Shown here: piece after piece, positions 9,803-21,056 of the stretch
How positions within the stretch are numbered: the stretch's first letter is position 1
How the letters are laid out: each line of letters opens with the position of its first letter
Assembly (NCBI GenBank): GCA_030867875.1
Contig: JAOWCC010001634.1
Coordinates: forward strand, 51,370,021-51,434,020
Direction: 5' to 3'
Source: Actinernus sp. WN-2022
Lineage: Eukaryota > Cnidaria > Anthozoa > Actiniaria > Actinernidae
Length of the DNA: 64,000 bases
Position numbers and translations under genes: made by a program
The notes under the pieces: generated by a model
Databases searched by the model: none
The model's input: only the letters and a program-made list of their open reading frames with translations
Told to the model about the DNA's origin: nothing

Positions 9803-11494
9803 TTAGCCAGGATCATACCTCTGGACGACATAGCTACTATAGTCGGCCACCAAGGGGATCTGGAGGAGACTGACTGGGGACTGACTGGGGATCACCATAG
9901 TCGCGATTGCCTTCTGGGATTGAAGGAAACAAAGCAGCGCGTGTATTAACGCAAACGGAGGAAAACAGTTTTGGAAGTCCTGGCTGAATACATCTAGCCC
10001 TGCAGAACCTGGGGTGGGATAAGGTGTGAAATGAGGTAAAGGCTTGCCGTCTCGATCTCGTTGAGCATTCGAATCGAGCGACATCAAGTCGAGGCTGTGA
10101 CCACGACTTCCGCCAAACAGCTCCTGAACTTTATCCCAACATTGGGATGCCAGCATGGAGTCCGTAGCAGTTAGTTTCCGAGAGAACCCGTCCGCCGGGT
10201 TGCACTCCGAAGGAACGTAGGTCATAGTTAATTGGAGGTTCCTTTCCTGTGTCAAATGAAAGATCCTCTTGGCTATTGGATACATATTTTGAGCGCGACC
10301 TCCGCGGCCCATCCAAGTGAGTATGACCGCTTGATTGTCCACCTGGACATCAATTTGACAATCACGTATATCTCTAGGCAGAGCTTCTAACCCCTTAGCA
10401 ACCACCCAGAACTCCTTCACATTGATACCTTCAGAGGCCACGTGACCTTTCCAAAAGTCTCCTAACACGATGTCTGTAGGTTGTCGGTGAATGACGCCTG
10501 CCCATCTCGATTGTGACGCGTCAGTCGAGATTGTGACTGCCACGTGTTTTTCCATCCGCCACGGGACATGGCCAGTCCAGTTGTCCAAGAATCTCCAAAA
10601 GGCGAGCTCCTCGCTAAGCGCTGAAGTCATTCTCACCGCCCCAAGTGACGATGCTGAACCAATCGCTGCTGCCATCTCACGTATGAAAACCTTCGCGCCT
10701 GGGAATGCCAGGGAAAACGAAATAACTTTTCCCATGAACCTTTGCAACGTTTTAATTGGGACAGTAGGAGCCCCCCTTAAGATCTCCTCTCTTAACGCAG
10801 CGAAGCTTGCCTTTTTACTTGCGGGGATCTGGAATGCCTGTAAAGACGAGTTAACCTCCATTTCCAAAAACGCAATGCAGTTCACTGGCATCGATACGCA
10901 CTTCTTGAGACCTAAAAAACATCCCAGTTGGATCAGAAACGTACACACAATATATAGGGCGGCTTCGGCAGATTGTTTGCTGAAAACAGCATCCCTCTTT
11001 CCTATAGGCTTAGACCAATAACCCTCATTAGTGAAAATTTCACCATTTAGGCGATCGTTTATATAGAGGGAGCAAGCAATCCCCACACTTCTGAAGTAAT
11101 TTGTTGCTGCCAAACCTATTGTCTGGTAGACAAAAGGAGAGTTCTTCCAGCCAAATGGGAGAGTTGCGCAAACTAGCCACCAGTCCCCCCATCTGATTCC
11201 AAAATACTGCCTAGATTCTTCCGTCAGAAAAACATGGTCATAACCCGACTTGTCGTCTATTTTAGACATTAGTGAGTCCCGATAAACATAGCGTGGCACA
11301 TCTCTTAGCTTATCTAATGAAAAGGGTGTGTCCCCCATCCATAAGTTAAGGAATCTTGCGTCAACGCACAACCTTGGTTTCGAAGGTTCCACGGTCAATG
11401 GCAGCACTAGCCTTGGTGGGGCTACCTCGCCGACTTTTCCCCATAAACGGACTGCTCCTGTCTGTAGGCGCTCTTCTAAGGTTCTAGAGATCAA
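9803..11494 (-). pseudogene. DIRS-like reverse transcriptase-RNase H
   Basis: A 563-codon minus-strand frame. Residues about 30-60 hold PRLVLPLTVEPSKPRLCVDA. Motif A follows as SKIDDKSGYDHV, then LPFGWKNSPFVYQ (motif B). The catalytic motif C is YINDRLNG, where the family has YxDD, so the first Asp is Asn. RNase H follows with TISTDASQS, NVKEFW, VQVDNQ and NPADGFSR giving the D-E-D-D residues. The N-terminus continues upstream in another frame (next entry). The protein would copy DIRS RNA; the motif-C change and frameshifts make this copy unlikely to be active. Order RT, RNase H, tyrosine recombinase on one strand supports DIRS over LTR elements. Confidence 0.85.
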
Positions 11495-11754
11495 ATCTGT
11501 AAATTCTTTGCAGGACCTGTGATTACCAAATATCTGAGTCGGGGGGTGTCGCTGTCATATTTTAGGCCTTTAAAAATTCCTTTAAATGGCCTCATGAATT
11601 CATTAATGTTAAGCCCCTCTTTAATCCATTGTAGGATCTTCTCCCCCTTCTCATGACCATCTAATATTGCCTCCCAAGTATTAAAATGTTTGTGGAGCTC
11701 TCCCGCCTGAAAAGAATCAGTGTCTCGGAAAGGGATATCGGTTACTCGTCGCAA
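11491..11754 (-). pseudogene. N-terminal part of the DIRS-like RT polyprotein
   Basis: This frame gives FRDTDSFQAGELHKHFNTWE and INEFMRPFKGIFKG, the conserved leader of cnidarian DIRS reverse transcriptases. It runs into the main RT frame through a one-base shift at the C-run near 11540. No separate Gag-like frame was identified upstream within 2 kb. Confidence 0.65.
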
Positions 11755-13799
11755 ATCTCAGTCTAGAACTCTGTCAAACTTCCCGAGTAATAACGCAGGC
11801 TCTGTCACCTCCTCCGAGCTTGGGGTTCCATCCAGGAGTACCCACTTAATACTGCGAAGTTTGGCATTTTGACAAGCCGTAATTGGATCAAATTGCTGTT
11901 CCCGCCTTTGCCTTTTTTTCTTGGGCTGCAATAAGGCAAAAGGAGAAGGGTGCTTAACCAGGAGTTACGGTACCCCTAGATGAAACCCAAGCCCGGAGGA
12001 AACGACCCATCTGCCCGAGAATTCGTGGCAACAAGGGAATGCCTTATAAGACAAAACGCTTGCCGAGTCATCCCACCGATCAAAGGTTACGGAAAATAAA
12101 CGAAACACGCCACGCTTTGCAACAAACAACCCGTTAAAGTTCCAATACACCGTAATTCCCTTAACCATGATTATCATATTCCTTTGTGTGTGTGTGTATA
12201 TATGCGTGTGTGCGCGTGCATGTGTGTATAAGGGAAAGATCATTGTCTTTATCATATCAGTGTTCCTTCTTTTATTAACATCATTTGCCATACTCATTTA
12301 TATTATAGTCTATCGATTATCCAGTGTCCAGTCCTTAATCCACATTTTTTATATTACTTTACAGTACTTTAACTCCTCGGTTATCCAGTACTCTAAGCTA
12401 CATTCTCTTTTCTTACGCTAGAACCCGGTGAAGCCTGCCCAAACGGACAGAACTTGGCTATATGGCCCATCTTTCCGCAAGAAGCATTTCAGATTGAAAG
12501 CTCTCCTCTCCCTTTCTCTCGGATATGGCATCGCCAGAAATTCGAGACATGGTTATTGCGCAACACATATTCACCCCTGTTCACTGTGTGAAATGGGTCG
12601 TGAAAATTTACAGAGAAATGTATGGGATCCTAAACATTTTCCTTATTTCTCATGAAATACGGTACAATCATAAAAATGTGCGATCGAGGCATTATTTCTA
12701 CAGATATTATCAATTCAATTCAAAGCAATTCAAAGCCAAGTAGTACACTTTGGTGATTCCTTTCTTTGATTTTAGAGGAAGCATAAAAAGTCGCATTTAT
12801 TTACAGTGGACATTAAACGATTTCCAGTAAAAACATGCAGATAACAGTTTATAAAATGTATCTGCTGCAAATCTACAACCTTAGAAAAAATGTGTGCACG
12901 AAGAGTTGAACACATAAACAAGACCTACCGTATTCTTCCCTTCTGATGTCCCAAAGTCCATTTTCGATGATTCCTTTTCCTTCTAGAAAAATCAGCTTTT
13001 CGACAAAAAACCTCAGACTCCATATTTGCACGCTAAAACCCGTAATATTGCTCGTCTTGAGACTGCCATAACTCTGACCACAAGTGACCAAATTCAATAA
13101 ACATGGCAGCTTTGGAAACTTTGTTCTGTACTCTAGAAACTGCAGTGTGTTTGTTTAAACAGCTAGCGGTTATTCAAGTTAATTTGTCCTTTTGGAAAGT
13201 AGGTCCTAAACGGACAAAAAGAGATGAGTCTGCGATAAAATTCTGGTGAGCGGTGTTACCCAATTACCAGTTGGTACTTTATGTATCCTGCGTTATAGTG
13301 TCCCAACGTACCATATGCTATGCCTACCATCTATATACTATCAGGCCTCAATGTCTCGAATTTCTGGCGATGGTGAGGGGCGTGCCCTTCCACACCTCTT
13401 GAGTGGGCACACAGCCACACCTATTGGGTGGGCACACATCCACACCCTATACCTAAAAGCTGCACCCCATTCCGTTGGTCGTATATCCAGATCTTCTCTG
13501 TTCTCTGACAACAGCTCAGCAAGCTACAAATAAAACGAATGCAATATAGGAGTGTATGAGCAAAGCACAAATAAAATTCAAGAAGACCAGTCACGTCCGG
13601 AAAATGAAAATAGGGGTGTAGCTCGCCAAAGTAGTTCCATAAAAGAGATAAGACATAATACTAGATTATCATGCTAGAATGAGCATCCTTGCATAAATTA
13701 CCAGCCATGTGTTTGCGAAAGAAACGACCAACAATCCGATAAATATTACGCCTACAATAAGCTCGTTATAACCCAACGAATAAAGAGCAACTAGAAGAA
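11755..13799. other. Mostly non-coding; TG microsatellite and a weak candidate exon
   Basis: A TG/TA-rich microsatellite lies at about 12183-12230. A 48-codon plus-strand frame at 13103-13249 (MAALETLFCTLETAVCLFKQ...) ends next to a possible donor (CTG|GTGAGC) and might be a first exon, but has no recognised domain. Nothing else is supported. Confidence 0.3.
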
Positions 13800-14060
13800 T
13801 TAAGCTATAATTCCCACCTCCAAAGTTCCTTCTGCCTTGTTAGTTTCACCAGTTTTCTCAGAGATTACCGGGGCTTGTGAATTAACAGAATCTTGTCGCG
13901 AAGCCGCCGAGTCCTGTTGAGAGTTCGCCGGGCCTGAAGAAGCCGAGGCCGCCTTAGAGAAAGGATTATTCGTCGCATTATCCACGTTGGACCGTAAAGC
14001 CTGTACAATTTCCACAACTTCTTCGTTGTTGACCAGAATAGGACGCGACTGGTCTGCCAT
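13800..14060 (-). CDS. Unrecognised 86-residue open frame
   Basis: It starts MADQSRPILVNNEEVVEIVQ and then becomes rich in Ser, Gln, Ala and Asp (a low-complexity middle with SQQDSAASRQDS). No domain is recognised. It could be the N-terminus of a transposon accessory protein or an exon ending near a GAG|GTGGGA donor at about 13816. Coding status uncertain. Confidence 0.3.
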   Translation of the reverse strand: MADQSRPILVNNEEVVEIVQALRSNVDNATNNPFSKAASASSGPANSQQDSAASRQDSVNSQAPVISEKTGETNKAEGTLEVGIIA

Positions 14061-14290
14061 AGAGTAGCGAGTTGTTGACTCCGTGACTTGTTAGCTTAAC
14101 TGACACAGGTGCATATCATTAAGTTGCTTACATAATGCTAATAACGTCATTACGAGGGGTCATGAATATTCAATGAGGTTTGAATAGAGGAAATGTACTG
14201 ACTACACATCTACATAGACCAGCATTATATTGGCTAACATTATGTTTTATGCTCGTTCAGAGTGATAAAGATTACAAAAGCACGTCTCCC

Positions 14291-14700
14291 TCACGATAGT
14301 CCAGTATTGTTACAGGAACAGTTACTCTGACATCCCGCAGGGCCCTTGCACTGACACGTGGTCAATTCCAATAACCTTCTTGGTGCCGCTTCCTTCGTCA
14401 TGAGCACTGGCTTCGACATGGTTTTTCTTTCTCCCATCCGTTGCCCTCTGGTGATGGAAGATCCTGCAATGCATCCGAAGGGAGCTTCTCCAAACAATGG
14501 CTTGATTGTTTGCACGTTTCAGATGTTGAAGCAGACTGTCAGATGTAGGAGGGAGCATCTCGCTTTTCTGCTTTTTCTGGTAGAAGATTCGTCAGCAGTG
14601 CTTGGAGTCTTCTTTGGACATGAATACAAATCACAGATGAATGCCTCACATTTGCATGGTAATTGTAACGGCTCTGCTCCGTTGCCAGGAGTGATCCGTG
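14291..14700 (-). pseudogene. Relic of a conserved cysteine-rich cnidarian protein
   Basis: The minus strand gives, across two or more frames, CEAFICDLYSCPKKTPSTAD, then MLPPTSDSLLQHLKRANNQA, and finally RRLLELTTCQCKGPAGCQSN with further cysteines and a stop. This LPPT..L.QH.KRAN plus CxCxx..C cysteine pattern occurs in a recurrent uncharacterised protein family I recall from cnidarian and arthropod genomes; its function is unknown to me. At least two frameshifts show decay. It lies 300 bp from the Harbinger transposase on the opposite strand; no functional link is shown. Confidence 0.5.
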
Positions 14701-15001
14701 AAACTTTGCCTGTATGGTCGTCAGACGAAGTGATTACCGCTTGATATGAACAAGGTCTTGTTTAATGATACGTTAACGGCACATGAAGAACATATCTGAC
14801 TAATAAAAATAAATAAATATTTTATTTGTTATAGCAGGCTGAGTATTACAGCTTAAAGCTGGTGGGGGCCTTCTTTTACTACTCGCACACTCCCCACTAC
14901 ATTAACTGTTTTGAACACACTACACTCGGCTCACGGTTGATTTTTACGGGGAGGAAAACCTTGAATAGGTCTTGTAAAAAGCGGTTTTTCAAGCCTAAAC
15001 T

Positions 15002-16011
15002 ATGTCGTCTTCGAGTAAGGAAGAGCTAGACGAGCTATTAAGAGTTCGAATAATACGAGAGCCTAGAAATGTTGAGGAAAGACGGCTTTTTAACGTCGAT
15101 AACCAGCGTGAATTTCGGGAGAAGTTTCGTCTCCCTGAGGACGCTTTTGAGCATCTACTGGCGGTAGTGGGCCCGCGACTAAAGCATAGAACTCGACGAA
15201 ACAGGGCACTAACGGCGCGCGAGCAGCTGTTAGTATTTCTCCACTTCCTCGGTACAAATTCATTCTACCACGTAATGCACTCGTGTCATGGCATTTCCGT
15301 GTCAACAGTATGGAATATCATAAACCGCGTTGTCCCAGCATTACTTAGTCTGAAGGGTCAGTTCATACGGTGGCCTGAGCAGACTCTAAATACCGCCGCT
15401 AAATTCAGACATAGCTGGTTTTCCGTGTGTGGTAGGATGTGTTGACGATGAAGATGCCTACATAATCCGCCATCATTCCAAATCTCTAAATATGGCTATG
15501 GTGTCAGGGCCAGACTACACCATCTACTTCTGCAGTAGCCGATGTCCTGGAAGGTGGCTTGATTCAAGAGTGCTGAAAGAAAGCAATTTGTGGACTGCCT
15601 TTAATCAGCAGGGGCGTAGACCATTGCCAGGATCAGTAATTCTAGGTGACTCCGCCTACACTTGCAACGAGTGGTTGATCCCCTTTAGAGGAGATGTAGA
15701 AGGGCCGCGCCTTAGATTCAATGAGGCACATAAGAAAACTAGATGCACCATCGAAAGGGCCTATGGCGTTAACAAGAGGAGATTCTATATACTCCCTACA
15801 GACAGGCATCAGGGTCAGAAGCATGACAAGAGCTGCCGAACTTGTCCAGTGTGCAGTGATACTGCACAACCTCTGCATCCGATTCAACGATAATGGCGCC
15901 GATCTGCTTGACAACGCAGATCTTGCAATTGTCATTGACGAAAATGAGTTTGGCGAACATGTAGACGACCAAGAGAACATAAGGCAGCAGCTACTGCAGT
16001 ACTTCCTATAA
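15002..16011 (+). pseudogene. PIF/Harbinger (HARBI1-like) transposase, frameshifted
   Basis: Three plus-strand frames make one DDE transposase. The N-terminal helical part (EFREKFRLPEDAFEHLLAVV; ALTAREQLLVFLHFLGTNSF) ends in a frameshift near 15405. The catalytic core has VVGCVDDEDAYI (first Asp, with the usual GTH-x-I segment apparently deleted), SVILGDSAYTCNEWL (second Asp) and TRCTIERAYGVNKRRF (Glu). A second indel near 15790 leads to VQCAVILHNLCIRFND and a terminal stop. The start is the first ATG before the conserved segment. HARBI1 transposases insert at three-base targets; no terminal inverted repeats were found. Confidence 0.85.
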
Positions 16012-16404
16012 AGTTTACGAAATTATACATGTAAAGGACACATCAGTGAACAGGGTCGGTTTTAATATCGTCGAAAGAACAATTGCCGAAAACTTCTATC
16101 CAAATCAAAACAGTCAAGCGATTGACAGACGTTCTTTTTGACTGACGTTATCGGTTATATCAAGTACCAACGGGTACTCATAGCGCAAGGAAAATAAGAG
16201 AAAATAAAGGCTACTTTCCATATCGACGTAACAGGTGTTTGCGTCGTGACTCAAACACTAGAAAATGCAGTGCCAAAGTGAAATCGCAATGTGTTACGTC
16301 CCGCTTACGTCGATATGGAAAACAGCATTAATAGGACTCAATAGAACTCAAAGTCTAAATCCTAAGTACCGAAAATATGTTACTTACCTTACGTATTTTG
16401 TATT
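16012..16404. other. Non-coding flank between Harbinger relic and satellite
   Basis: No exon or terminal repeat recognised. Confidence 0.4.
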
Positions 16405-17035
16405 TAGCATCATAGAGATTTACTGGCGCACAGCACTGGTCATGTAAATCAGAGAGATTTACTGGAGCATAGGACTGGTCATGTATATCAGAGAGATTTA
16501 CTGGCGCATTGGACTGGTCATGTATATCAGAGAGATTTACTGGCGCATTGGACTGGTCATGTATATCTGAGAGAATTACTGGCGCATAGGACTGGTCATG
16601 TAAATCAGAGAGATTTACTGGCGCATAGGACTGGTCATGTATATCAGAGAGATTTTACTAGCGCATAGGACTGGTCATGTAGATCAGAGAGATTTACTGG
16701 CGCATAGGACTGGTCACGTAAATCAGAGAGATTTACTGGCGCATAGGACTGGTCATGTATATCAGAGAGATTTACTGGCGCATAGGACTGGTCACGTATA
16801 TCAGAGATTTTACTGGCGCATAGGACTGGTCACGTAAATCAGAGAGATTTACTGGCGCAAAGGACTGGTCATGTATATCAGAGATTTTACTGGCGCAAAG
16901 GACTGGTCATGTATATCAGAGATTTTACTGGCGCAAAGGACTGGTCATGTAGATCAGAGATTTTACTGGCGCACAGGAGTGGTCATGTATATCAGAGATA
17001 TTTACTGGCGCACAGAAGTGGTCATGTATATCAGG
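16405..17035. repeat. 39-bp tandem array, about 16 copies
   Basis: The unit contains AGAGATTTACTGGCGCATAG and GACTGGTCATGTATATC. Copies differ by single bases and 1-2-bp indels. Open frames here are repeat artefacts. Confidence 0.93.
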
Positions 17036-17169
17036 TAATGTAACGATTAGCCATGTATGTTTGCCCACCCTCTTAAAATAATCCACCAATCATGGCTGTT
17101 TAGTCAACGTTTTATTTTTATTTAAACGCGTATGCACCTATTTCAAAAACCGTCGGAGGGAAATTCTAA

Positions 17170-17403
17170 AGCTTATGATACAAGGTTCACCCAGTTTGTT
17201 GAACAGTATATCATGCAATGTTGAATGATGCGAGTCAACATGTTGAACGAAATAGAAACATGCATGTAATTATTCAATATGGCGGCTTCCATGTTGTGGA
17301 ACCGATGAAACAACATCAGAACTTATAACACTTGTTGATCAACAAAAGTTGAACGATGTTGAAACTTGTTGACCAACAGATGTTGAACCGTATATCATAA
17401 GCT
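17170..17403. mobile_element. Palindromic MITE (AGCTTATGATA termini)
   Basis: The ends AGCTTATGATACAAGGTTCA and TGAACCGTATATCATAAGCT are inverted copies. The inside is full of CAACATGTTGAAC-like motifs. A related copy lies at 62518-62762. Confidence 0.65.
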
Positions 17404-18313
17404 AAGTCGAACTTTTCATGCGCCGAACCTAATTAGATCAAAAGAAGCCGCCTAATCACTAAGTTCGACGTTTGAATCGGGTCTTAAACGTATAATTGGA
17501 TTAATCCGCGACAGATTAAAACAAAAGGAAACAATAATTAAGAAGAAGTTAGTCAGGCGAAGCATAACTAATTCCCATTGTTCAAGTTGGCGGTCTCAGA
17601 TCTCATTTTATTTATAATCTAGTTGTTTTTCTTGACTTAAAAAAAGCCTTCGATACCGTAAACCACATGATTTTGCTGGACAAACTTGAGGCGTACGGTA
17701 TCAGAGAGGGTGCACTTAATCTTCTTTGTTCCTATTTAACTGATCGAAAGCAAACATGCCGGGTAAATGGTAAACAATCTGACCTAAGGAAAATATGCTG
17801 TGGAGTTCCACACTTCTATTCTGGGCCCACTTCTTTTCCTGGTATATATTCACGACCTGCCAAACTGTCTGAATCGCATGACACCTAGAATGTTTGCTGA
17901 CGACACTAGCCTAACGGCTTCTGGGAAACTTTAGAAGAAGCTAAAATGGGGCTGAACGATGACTTAATTAATATCATTGGCTAACAGCAAATAAATTAAG
18001 CCTAAATATAGCACAAAACGGAGTATGTACTGATTGCGTCAAGACAAAAACTAAATAATCTCTCTGTACAACCAAATGTTGTTATCGGAGATGACCCAAT
18101 TAAAAGAGCTAGATATTGCAAAACACTCGGGGTGCATATCGATGAATCCCTTACAAGGGGAAAATACATTGATGAAATAGTTAAGAAAATTTCATCTGGA
18201 ATTAGTGCCATAAAGAGGTTGAGAGATTTTGCAAACCGTGACACGCTTGTCTCCGTATATAATGCATTAGTTCAGCCCCATTTCGATTATTGCTGTGAAG
18301 TTTGGGATTCGTT

Positions 18314-18626
18314 CCCGGGGAGGGGGAGGGGGGGACCCCATATAAAAGGGGTAGGGATGCTCGTCGGACATTTTCGATTTGACCCCTAAGAGGTACTAAA
18401 ATGGGCGTGGCTCAAGCTTATTTTGACCCCTAAAATATAATAAAAATGTAAATAGATAACCACTTTTTTGTTCAATTGACACCCGACCCATAAAAGGTAC
18501 CGCTTTACATAGAAATGTCTGTGTTTGATCGTGGATACCCTAAGTGGTACCAAACTCCTGATTTTGACCCCTAAAAGGTACGACGAGCATCCATGTACCC
18601 CTCACATAAGGGAGTCCCCACCCCGG
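18314..18626. mobile_element. 313-bp DNA element nested in the LINE
   Basis: It interrupts the LINE RT codons between ...CCEVWDS and the continuation. GGATTCGTT is duplicated on both sides (18305-18313 and 18627-18635). The ends are inverted copies (CCGGGGAGGGG... and CCGGGGTGGGG...), both leading to ...GGATGCTCGTCG. The interior repeats GACCCCTAAAAGGTAC-like phrases. Non-autonomous; a 9-bp duplication is compatible with Mutator-like or related elements. Confidence 0.85.
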
Positions 18627-19157
18627 GGATTCGTTAGCAAGCGGCCTAGCTCAACGCTTACAGAAGCTCCAAAACAGGTGTACTAGGGTAATTATGCACT
18701 GTTGAAACGAAGCCGGCCAATCAGAAATAGCCTTAGACTTACTTGGCTGGATCACTCTAGCCGAACGTAGGCTCAAATTAAGGCCAGACTAATGTTCAAA
18801 ATACTTAATGACTTGGCACCAAAAAGACTGTCTAACATTTTCAGGGATTCATATGTAGCCTCAAGTGGCTACCATTTAAGGAATTCCAATAAAAAGGTAC
18901 AATGTAGCTCTTCCGTTACCTAGAACATAATTTTTGAAAAATGGTCTAAGCTATAATGGTGCTAAATTGTGGAACTCTTTACCGAATGAAGCTCGTAGTT
19001 GCGAGTCGCTGGCTTCGTTTAATAATTTAATAACTTAATTTTCAATACTTTACTTTATCCCATGGGCCAATCAATTTTAGATTAGATTGATTACCTCTAT
19101 ATTATTAGCCATTATAGTATTTACACTTAGTAGTAGTTATAGTTAGGTTTTTAATTG

Positions 19158-19402
19158 AAGTGTGAAGTAAGTAAGGGACTTTATTTAAGTGTCAATGTAT
19201 TTAGCTTTGCAGCTAATTGGGGACACTAGTCCTACGGATTTACGTCCTTATCCGAGAAGACGTGAAGGTCTAACCGTTTACTGTATTATGTAAAGGCAGC
19301 ACCTTCTACTCAGTTATTATAAGACCCTGAGTGTTGGTCCGGCCGGGGTTTGAACCCGCGACCTCCCGCTCGACATACCGGAGCTTAACCACTGAAGCGA
19401 GA
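19158..19402 (-). mobile_element. tRNA-derived SINE nested in the LINE 3' region
   Basis: On the minus strand it starts with an A-box-like TTCAGTGGTTAAGCTCCGG and a B box GGGTTCAAACCCC, then a tRNA-unrelated body (CAACACTCAGGGTCTTATAA...CTTCTCGGATAAGGACG). The tail is an ACTT repeat. TAATTG flanks it on both sides (19152-19157 and 19403-19408). Confidence 0.82.
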
Positions 19403-19733
19403 TAATTGGGATTTTTCAATTTTTAATTGTGAATTTTTAATTGTATTTTTGTATATTTGTGAATATCATTAATGACACGTCCTTATTGGAAGCCAGCTGT
19501 AAGTTGAATAGGATAACGTGTATAAATAAAGTTGATCTTATCTTATCTCTATATTTAAGATTTCCCTCCAACAACGTTGTACATTTGGCAAGTCTACGTG
19601 AACGTGAGTATGTGCATTAAACTGTTATGCTAGAGTTCCTTGAGAATCTTTAAGAGTGTATAAATACAAATACCATGAATTAAATTAGTTCTTTTATAGG
19701 ATGATTTCAACACGTTTTCAACACGATTTCAAC

Positions 19734-20142
19734 ATGTTTTAGTACGTTTCTAGCTACGTTTCAAGCGCTCTGTGACGTGTTTTAGTACGTTTCTAGCTAC
19801 CTGTCAAGCGCTCTGTGACGTATTTTAGTACGTTTCTAGCTACGTGTCAAGTGCTCTATGACGTGTTTTAGTACGTTTCTAGCTATCTGTCAAGCGCTCT
19901 GTGACGTGTTTTAGTACGTTTCTAGCTACGTTTCAAGCGCTCTGTGACGTGTTTTAGTACGTTTCTAGCTACCTGTCAAGCGCTCTGTGACGTGTTTTAG
20001 TACGTTTCTAGCTACGTGTCAAGCGCTCTGGGACGTGTTTTAGTATGTTTCTAGCTGTTGTTCTCAGTTTACTCCGTACTATATCTATACTATATAGTAC
20101 AGAGTAAACAGGAAAAAAACTAGCTAGAAAACGTACTAAAAC
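19734..20142. repeat. 43-bp tandem array forming one arm of a fold-back
   Basis: About eight copies of a unit containing GTTTTAGTACGTTTCTAGCT and CAAGCGCTCTGTGACGT run to 20057. A hairpin core follows (GTTTACTCCGTACTATAT facing ATATAGTACAGAGTAAAC), then a single inverted copy AGCTAGAAAACGTACTAAAA at 20122-20141. Confidence 0.85.
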
Positions 20143-20390
20143 AAGAAGCGTCAGGCTCCGTTCAACAGAAGCGCTTAGCACTGTTTAACATGAAACAACA
20201 AATGGTACATATTTCATCAACTGATTGTTGTTTTAAAGTTGTAGCAAATAGTTTTTCCTCCAATGTTCTGTCCTAGACTTAGGATTTCCTACATATCCAC
20301 AGACTGTTAGCCGCGTTAGTCCCCGCTCGGCCAGTAGAGACCTTTAGATCTGAGTACGACTTTTAGACTCAACACATAACAACACAACGC

Positions 20391-20826
20391 CTCCTCGCTC
20401 TAGAATTACCAATAATCAGTAAATGGCAAACACGCTTGAAATACCGATTATTGGTAATTCTACGACAAATGCTAACCCGAGCCACAAACCGAACCCTAAC
20501 CATCGGACGAGTTCACGGGTAAACGACGGGTTCTCACTCACCTAGAGCTAGAGTTCACAGGTAAACAAGAAGAGAAGGTAAACGAGAAACAACATATTTT
20601 TGAGCGCTCCTACTCGGGCCCCAACTCGTAACCGTTTGCATGTAGTACAGACGTCGTGACCACTACACTAAGCGCGTCTACAGCCGTTCGGAATGTGACG
20701 ATTGTTTATCTGTATCCTTGACTGGTTTTAAGAATGTCATTGTTTAATATGCGTTCTAGAATTAGCGATTATTGTAATTGAAGAGCAAAAGCCAATTACT
20801 GATTATTGGTAATTCTAGAGCGAGGA
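20391..20826. mobile_element. Inverted-repeat element (CCTCGCTCTAGAATTACCAA ends)
   Basis: CTCGCTCTAGAATTACCAAT at about 20394 faces its reverse complement ending at 20825. A second inner pair (CCGATTATTGGTAATTCTA near 20442 and AGAATTAGCGATTATTGTAA near 20757) repeats the motif. No coding sequence. Confidence 0.7.
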
Positions 20827-20930
20827 TATGTTGAACAAGAACAATAATAATATTGCACAAGCTTCATGTGAATATCACCAGGGCCCAGTTCCTCTCGGCC
20901 CGATTGAACTAATCTAGGATTAAAGGTAAT

Positions 20931-21056
20931 GTAGTATATACTTCATGGTAGTTTTTTGTTCCATATAGTCTACCTGCATAATCATTTCCTCTACTGTTTT
21001 ACAGTATTATGCAGGGGACTATATGGAACGAAACACTACCATGAAGTATATACCGG
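20931..21056. repeat. Hairpin MITE, ~52-bp arms
   Basis: AGTATATACTTCATGGTAGT... and ...ACTACCATGAAGTATATACC are inverted copies around a 20-bp loop; the arms include GTTCCATATAGTC and GACTATATGGAAC. Confidence 0.82.

Larger units (their letters stand above)
17590..19548 (+). pseudogene. LINE reverse transcriptase, 5' truncated, with two nested insertions
   Basis: The plus strand encodes RT motif A (VVFLDLKKAFDTVNH), then AYGIREGALNLLCSYLTDRK, GVP with the following bases frameshifted, LGPLLFLVYIHDLP and the catalytic RMFADDTSLT. The C-terminal region follows (LGVHIDESLTRGKYID, SVYNALVQPHFDYCCEVWDS). After a 313-bp insertion it resumes (FKILNDLAPKRLSNIFRDSY) with stops. The 3' end is AATAAAGTTGATCTTATC with short TTATC repeats. 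It is a non-LTR retrotransposon of the Jockey/CR1-like group; the endonuclease end is missing and multiple stops show decay. Confidence 0.85.

Noticed and set aside
10491..11021. 176-codon plus-strand frame
   Set aside because: Antisense shadow of the DIRS-like RT-RNase H.
16637..16837. Frame with repeated LLAHRTGHV peptide
   Set aside because: Translation of the 39-bp satellite.
19340..19402. Possible tRNA gene
   Set aside because: A and B boxes belong to a SINE with a long unrelated body and target duplication; no full cloverleaf seen.
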